Assembly (NCBI RefSeq): GCF_001698225.1 | Contig: NZ_CP016594.1 | Span: 4,464,001 to 4,528,000 of the forward strand | Length of the DNA: 64,000 nucleotides | Source: Gordonia terrae | GTDB taxonomy: Bacteria > Actinomycetota > Actinomycetes > Mycobacteriales > Mycobacteriaceae | Direction: 5' to 3' | In this document: in pieces, positions 59,178-64,000 of the stretch | How the letters are laid out: the number at the start of each line of letters is the position of its first letter | Numbering within the stretch: position 1 is the stretch's first letter | The notes under the pieces: model-generated | What the model was told of the DNA's origin: nothing | The model's input: the letters and a program-made list of their open reading frames with translations, nothing else | Database searches by the model: none | Position numbers and translations under genes: made by a program

Positions 59178-62100
59178 TTCTTGATGGTGAACCGATCATC
59201 GTGAGAAAACGCTAACCCCGAACGGGCCTGCTGCGAGGCACTTTCGGACGTCAGATGGTCGTCGAGGACGGCTGCGACCCGCGCGATCGCCTCGTCTTCG
59301 GTCATCCCCAGATGGTGGGTGTCGACGTCGACATTCGTGATGCTCCCCCGGACGTATCGACCCCACCCGTCGGCACCCACCGCGTCCGGCCGCCGATCGC
59401 GCACGGCGGTGAAGTAGAGCACGTCGGTCTCGACGACCGGCGGATGCCAATCACCGGTCGCACGGATGAGCAGGTTGTAGGCGTCGGTCAGCCGCTCGAT
59501 CGTCGCGACGTCGATGCCGAACCGGTCCCCGAGACGCTCGGCGATCTGTTCGGCAGCGCGTTCGGCGGTCGCGTCCGAACTCACGAAGTCGATGCCGAGC
59601 ACCGGTCCGAGATTGCTGATCAGCTCGCCCGCCGTGACCGTGGTGATCGCCGAGGTGTCGACGCCGTCGGCCTCCGTGTCGAGCATCGCCAGCAGGGCGA
59701 CCTCGTGACCGGCCGCCCGCATCTCGGCCGCGACCGCATGTGCGATCACCCCACCCAGCGACCAGCCCAGCAGGTGGTACGGGCCCTCGGGCTGCACCGA
59801 CCGGATCTCGTCGTAGTACCTGCGTGCGATCTCGGACATCGTGGCCGGACCGGGCACCTCGCCGCCGATCTGGGGCGCCTGCAGTCCATAGACCGGCCGG
59901 CCGGCCGGGATCTGCCGGCTCAACGTCTGGTAGCACCAGGACAGTCCGGATGCGGGATGGATGCAGAACAGCGGCGCCTGCTCGCCCTCCGGACGGATCG
60001 GGAGCAGGACATCGAGCCCCACGCCGCGTGACCCCGGGCCACCCGGCCCGGGCGCGGCAGCGTTTTCGGCATCGAACCCGTTGCGCATACCGGCCTCGAT
60101 CCGCCGGGCCAGGTCGGCCGGGCTCGAATCGGACAGCATCCACCGGATCGGGATCTCGACGTGCAACTCGGTCTCCAGATCGTTGACCACCTGCACCGAC
60201 CTCAGCGAATTGCCCCCGAGGGCGTAGAAGTCGTCGTCGGCCCCGACCCTGGGCACGCCGAGCACGTGCTCGAACGTCCGCGCGATCTCGGTCTCGAGCC
60301 ACGACGAGGGTGCGCGGAACCCGGAGGCGTCGCGGGGCGGCTCCGGCAACCGCGCGCGGTCGAGCTTGCCCGACGCGGTGAACGGCAGCGAGTCGAGCAC
60401 CATCACCGCGTTCGGCATCATGTATCCCGGTAGCGCCGCCGACGCGAAGGCGACGACCTCGGCGGTGTCCACCGAACCCGCCCCGTCCCGGTCCGACCCG
60501 ACCGGCACCAGGTAGACGGTGAGATAGTCGACCGTGTCCGTCGAGGTGACCGCGGCCGCGGCGCGGGCGACATCCGGATGCCCGGCGAACACCGCCTCGA
60601 TCTCGCCGAGTTCGATCCGGAGCCCACGTAGCTTGACCTGGAAGTCGCTGCGTCCCAGATACTCGAGCTCACCGGTTCGGCGTCGACGCACCAGGTCGCC
60701 GGCGCGATACATCCGGGCGCCGTCGACGAACGGGTCGGCCACGAAACGGTCGGCGGTGAGACCCGGGCGTCCGTGGTAACCCCGAGCCACCTGTGTCCCG
60801 GACAGATACAGGTCGCCGGTCACTCCCGCCGGCACCGGGCGCATCCGCGAATCCAGCACGTACGCGCGGGAATTCCACACCGGTACCCCCATCGGCACCG
60901 CCCCGTCGGCGGCCGTCCCCACCACGGACGACGTCGCGTGCACGGTGAACTCCGTCGGTCCGTAGAGGTTGTACATCTCCACTCCCGGCAGCGCGCGGCG
61001 GGCGGCGTCCACCACGTCGGGCCCGAACGCCTCGCCCGCCACGAGCAGGGTCCGCAGCGACGTCGCCCAACCGACGGGCAGGGCATCGGCGAACACCGCC
61101 AGCATCGACGGCACGAACGAGGTGATCGTGACCCGATGGGCGGACATGACCTCGGCCAGATATCGCGGATCGGTGTGGCCGTCCGGTCGCGCGATGACCA
61201 GACGGGCACCCACGGCCAATGTCGCGAACAGTTCCCACACCGACACATCGAAGGTCGCGGGAGTCTTCTGCAGCACCACGTCCGCCGTATTCAGCCCGTA
61301 CTCGGCACTGATCCAGCGCACCTGGTTGACCACCGAGCGATGCGACACCGCAACGCCTTTGGGACGCCCCGTGGAGCCGGACGTGAACAGGACATAGGCA
61401 AGGGCATCCGGGTTCAGTGGTCCGGTCCGCATGTCGTCCGTCAGCGGCGAGTCGTCGAACCCCGTCAGGTCCACGGAGTCGAGTGACGACAGGACCAACA
61501 CCGGCTGGGCGCACTCGATCATGTAGTCGATCCGTTCGGCCGGATGATCCGGGTCGATCGGCACGTAACCACCGCCCGCGGCGTGCACCGCGTACATCGC
61601 CGTCACCTGGTCGAGCGAGCGCCGCATGCGGAGGGCGACCAGCGAATCCGGGCCCACTCCCTGTGCGATCATCCAGCGGGCCAGTCGATTCACCCGACCG
61701 GCGAACTCGGCGTAGCTCTGCGTGACCGCCCCCGAGATCACCGCGGTCTCGTCGGCGTGTGCCGCCGCAGCCGCCGCGAACATCGAGGCGAGGTTCTCGG
61801 CGGAATCCACATCGTGCGCCGACGCATTCGAACCCTGGAGTGCGGCATGTCGTTCGGCGTCGTCGAGCAGGTCGACGTCGTGTACGGCGCGGTCGGGGTC
61901 GGTCGTCATCGCCTCGAGCATCCCCACCAACCGGTCGACGAAGCGCTCCACGGTCGACCGGTCGAAGAGGTCGGACGCGAAGGTGACCCCCCCGGCGATG
62001 CCCGCAGGCGTGCCGTCCGGGTCATAGGCGTCGGCCACCGTCACCTGCAGGTCGAACAGGGCCAGCCCGGTGTCCGGCTCGACGGCCCGCACCGACAGTT

Positions 62101-64000
62101 CGGGCAGTTCGATGTCGGTGGTCGAGATGTTCTGGAACGCGAGCATCACCTGGAACAGCGGGTTGTGGGCGTCGGAGCGGACCGGATTGAGTTCGGAGAC
62201 GAGCCGCTCGAACGGGACGTCGGCGTGACCGAATGCCGCGAGGTCGGTATCGCGCACGTCATCGATCAACTGCGCGAACGACATCCCGCTCCACACCCTC
62301 GTGCGCAGCACGAGGGTGTTGACGAACATCCCGATCAGGTCGTCGAGATCGCGTTCCCCGCGGCCGGCGTACGGGGTGCCGACGGCGACGTCGTCGGTCG
62401 CGGCGAGTCGGGCGAGCAGGGCGGCCAGCGCGGCGTGGACGACCATGAACAGGGTCGTGTTGTGCGCGCGGGCCACCCGTTGCAGCCCGGCGTGCAGTTC
62501 GGCGTCGACGGTCAGACCGACGGAATCCCCGGCGTAGGACTGGGTGGCCGGGCGGGGCCGGTCGGTGGGTAGTTCGAGCAGCGGGGGCGTGTCGGCCAAC
62601 TGTTCCGCCCAGTAGTCGATCTGCGCACGCAACAACGAGTCCGGGTCCGACTCCGAGCCCAGGACCGCCCGCTGCCAGATCGCGTAGTCGGCATATTGCA
62701 CCGGGAGCGGCACCCATCCGGGCGCCTCCCCCTGCACTCGCGCGGCATAGGCCGACATGATGTCGCGCGCCAGGGGCGTCAACGACGAGCCGTCGCCGCC
62801 GATGTGGTGCAGCACGACGGCGAGCACCCACTCGTCGGCGCCGAGTTCGAAGAGCACGATCCGCGTCGACGCCTGGACGGTCAGGTCGAACGGCGTCCCG
62901 ATCAGGTCCGCGATCGCCTGGTCCACCTCGGTTTCGGCGACCCGGGCGACCTCCATCGGTACGATGTCGGCCTCGGCCGGCAGGATCACCTGGACTGGTT
63001 CCCCCTCGACGAAGGGGTAGACGGTGCGCAGGATCTCGTGACGGTCGATGACGTCGCCGATCGCCCGGTGGAGCGCGTCGACGTCGAGATCGCCGGACAG
63101 CCGCACCACGATGGGGATGCTGTACGCCGACGAGTCGGGTTCGATCCGATTGAGGAACCACATGCGTTGCTGGGCGTAGGACAGCGGAACCCGTTCCGGA
63201 CGAGCGTGTGCCACCAGGCCGACCCGGCCCGTGTCGGCGTGGGATTCGGCGCGCGCCGCCAGTCGCGTCACCGTGGATGCCTCGAAGATCAGTGAGACCG
63301 GGATCGTCGTGTCCAGCGCCGCACCGATTCTCGCCACGACGCGGGTCGCGGCCAGACTGTTCCCACCCAGGTCGAAGAAGTCGTCATCGGCACCGACCGC
63401 GGCGTCGATGGACAGGACGTCGGCGTACACCCCTGCGACGATCTCCTCGACCGGTGTGGCGGGTGCGCGGAAGGTCCGGGTGGTGACGATGGGCGCGGGA
63501 AGGGCACGCCGGTCGAGTTTCCCGCTCGGCGTCAACGGGATCTCGTCGAGGACCACCACCGCGGCCGGGACCATGTACGACGGCAGGACCTCGCCGAGCC
63601 CGGCTCGCAACTTCTCGCCGGTCAGGGCGACACCGGGCGCAGGCACCACATAGGACACCAGGCGCATGCCGATACCGGCGTCGTGTCGGGGAACGGTGAC
63701 GGCGAAGGCCACCGCGGCCAGTTCGGCCAAGGCGGTGTCGATCTCCCCGAGCTCGACCCGGAAGCCGTGGACCTTCACCTGGAAGTCGTTGCGTCCCAAG
63801 AACTCGAGCATCCCCTCGCGGTTCCGGCGAACGAGGTCGCCGGTCCGGTACGCGCGTTCTCCCGTCCGTCCGAAGGGATGGGCGACGAACCGCGCCGCCG
63901 ACACCCCGGGACGGTTCAGGTAGCCGCGCGCCAGCGCGGGTCCGGACAGGTACAGTTCCCCGGCGACCCCGTCCGGCACGGGCTGCAGACGCGGGTCGAG
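59174..64000 (-). CDS. Non-ribosomal peptide synthetase, terminal part (A-T-C-A-T-TE), 5' end outside window
   Basis: The frame is open to the right window edge; 1608 residues are visible. In order: end of an adenylation domain (motif A8 GRNDFQVKVHG, A10 PSGKLDRRAL), a carrier domain with Ser in GGNSLAATR (about 63358), a condensation domain with HHIGGDG (near 62810-62830), a full adenylation domain (LFTSGSTGRPKG, FDVSVWELF, NLYGPTEF, YRAGDLVR, GRSDFQVKLRG, ASGKLDRAR), a second carrier (GGNSLRSVQ, near 60205) and a type I thioesterase with GWSLGG (near 59755) and C-terminal His in HHLGMT. Aligned to the GrsA template by eye, the specificity pocket reads D-V-W-S-L-A-L-V-H-K; no substrate is claimed. 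No epimerase domain is seen in the visible modules. Confidence 0.93.
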   Translation of the reverse strand, partial: LDPRLQPVPDGVAGELYLSGPALARGYLNRPGVSAARFVAHPFGRTGERAYRTGDLVRRNREGMLEFLGRNDFQVKVHGFRVELGEIDTALAELAAVAFAVTVPRHDAGIGMRLVSYVVPAPGVALTGEKLRAGLGEVLPSYMVPAAVVVLDEIPLTPSGKLDRRALPAPIVTTRTFRAPATPVEEIVAGVYADVLSIDAAVGADDDFFDLGGNSLAATRVVARIGAALDTTIPVSLIFEASTVTRLAARAESHADTGRVGLVAHARPERVPLSYAQQRMWFLNRIEPDSSAYSIPIVVRLSGDLDVDALHRAIGDVIDRHEILRTVYPFVEGEPVQVILPAEADIVPMEVARVAETEVDQAIADLIGTPFDLTVQASTRIVLFELGADEWVLAVVLHHIGGDGSSLTPLARDIMSAYAARVQGEAPGWVPLPVQYADYAIWQRAVLGSESDPDSLLRAQIDYWAEQLADTPPLLELPTDRPRPATQSYAGDSVGLTVDAELHAGLQRVARAHNTTLFMVVHAALAALLARLAATDDVAVGTPYAGRGERDLDDLIGMFVNTLVLRTRVWSGMSFAQLIDDVRDTDLAAFGHADVPFERLVSELNPVRSDAHNPLFQVMLAFQNISTTDIELPELSVRAVEPDTGLALFDLQVTVADAYDPDGTPAGIAGGVTFASDLFDRSTVERFVDRLVGMLEAMTTDPDRAVHDVDLLDDAERHAALQGSNASAHDVDSAENLASMFAAAAAAHADETAVISGAVTQSYAEFAGRVNRLARWMIAQGVGPDSLVALRMRRSLDQVTAMYAVHAAGGGYVPIDPDHPAERIDYMIECAQPVLVLSSLDSVDLTGFDDSPLTDDMRTGPLNPDALAYVLFTSGSTGRPKGVAVSHRSVVNQVRWISAEYGLNTADVVLQKTPATFDVSVWELFATLAVGARLVIARPDGHTDPRYLAEVMSAHRVTITSFVPSMLAVFADALPVGWATSLRTLLVAGEAFGPDVVDAARRALPGVEMYNLYGPTEFTVHATSSVVGTAADGAVPMGVPVWNSRAYVLDSRMRPVPAGVTGDLYLSGTQVARGYHGRPGLTADRFVADPFVDGARMYRAGDLVRRRRTGELEYLGRSDFQVKLRGLRIELGEIEAVFAGHPDVARAAAAVTSTDTVDYLTVYLVPVGSDRDGAGSVDTAEVVAFASAALPGYMMPNAVMVLDSLPFTASGKLDRARLPEPPRDASGFRAPSSWLETEIARTFEHVLGVPRVGADDDFYALGGNSLRSVQVVNDLETELHVEIPIRWMLSDSSPADLARRIEAGMRNGFDAENAAAPGPGGPGSRGVGLDVLLPIRPEGEQAPLFCIHPASGLSWCYQTLSRQIPAGRPVYGLQAPQIGGEVPGPATMSEIARRYYDEIRSVQPEGPYHLLGWSLGGVIAHAVAAEMRAAGHEVALLAMLDTEADGVDTSAITTVTAGELISNLGPVLGIDFVSSDATAERAAEQIAERLGDRFGIDVATIERLTDAYNLLIRATGDWHPPVVETDVLYFTAVRDRRPDAVGADGWGRYVRGSITNVDVDTHHLGMTEDEAIARVAAVLDDHLTSESASQQARSGLAFSHDDRFTIKK

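Overview
The window is high-GC DNA from a mycolic-acid-type actinobacterium, most likely Gordonia or a close relative. Pointers are the wax ester synthase/DGAT acyltransferase, an FprB-type ferredoxin-NADP reductase, DUF3558 lipoproteins, an EspC-like (ESX-type) protein, KstR-type operator boxes, a DUF222-HNH (13E12-family) gene and a large NRPS. The genus is an inference from gene content; no rRNA is present to confirm it.

Layout: 1-4752 is a tightly overlapping catabolic operon (aldehyde dehydrogenase, SDR, hydroxyisobutyrate-dehydrogenase-like, CMD-like, alpha/beta hydrolase). 4889-10659 is an organosulfur-type uptake locus: ABC permease, ATPase, an APS-reductase-like flavoprotein with its dicluster ferredoxin, a lipoprotein binding protein and a flavin monooxygenase gene interrupted by one TGA. 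10653-11082 holds tandem and inverted repeats and a 70-bp perfect palindrome. 11131-16233 (minus) is a lipid unit (hydrolase, WS/DGAT, acyl-CoA synthetase, PlsC-type acyltransferase), divergent from a plus unit of thioesterase, Zn-alcohol dehydrogenase and amidohydrolase; two KstR-like boxes lie between them. 19092-21723 is a glutamine-type ABC importer with fused binding protein and permease. 22122-25741 is a small orphan ESX-substrate-like cassette bounded by two related hairpins.

25923-32903 carries DUF2277, a quinone oxidoreductase-like gene, a methyltransferase, and an FMO-hydrolase-SDR operon opposite a TetR gene with a clear inverted repeat. 32937-36332 is a TPP-riboswitch-led thiamine salvage operon (tenA plus a thiYXZ-type ABC importer). 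36352-41101 (minus) has a toroid-fold protein, methyltransferase, glycosyltransferase and FprB, with a KstR-like box upstream and a divergent acyl-ACP thioesterase. 42210-45968 holds two DUF3558 genes, one fused to an S4 RNA-binding domain, a small membrane protein and a secreted protein with an acidic tail.

46198-53152 (minus) is a guanidine/urea-type nitrogen operon: APC permease, two DUF1989 proteins (carboxyguanidine deiminase family), a carboxyltransferase that lacks biotin carboxylase and biotin carrier domains, and allophanate hydrolase, opposite a TetR gene. 54546-57948 is a DUF222-HNH gene already broken by a TAA codon and then split by a complete group II intron (55584-57744) whose precise removal restores the HNH motif. 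58122-64000 (minus) is the termination end of an NRPS with a translationally coupled secreted/membrane protein; the NRPS runs off the right edge.
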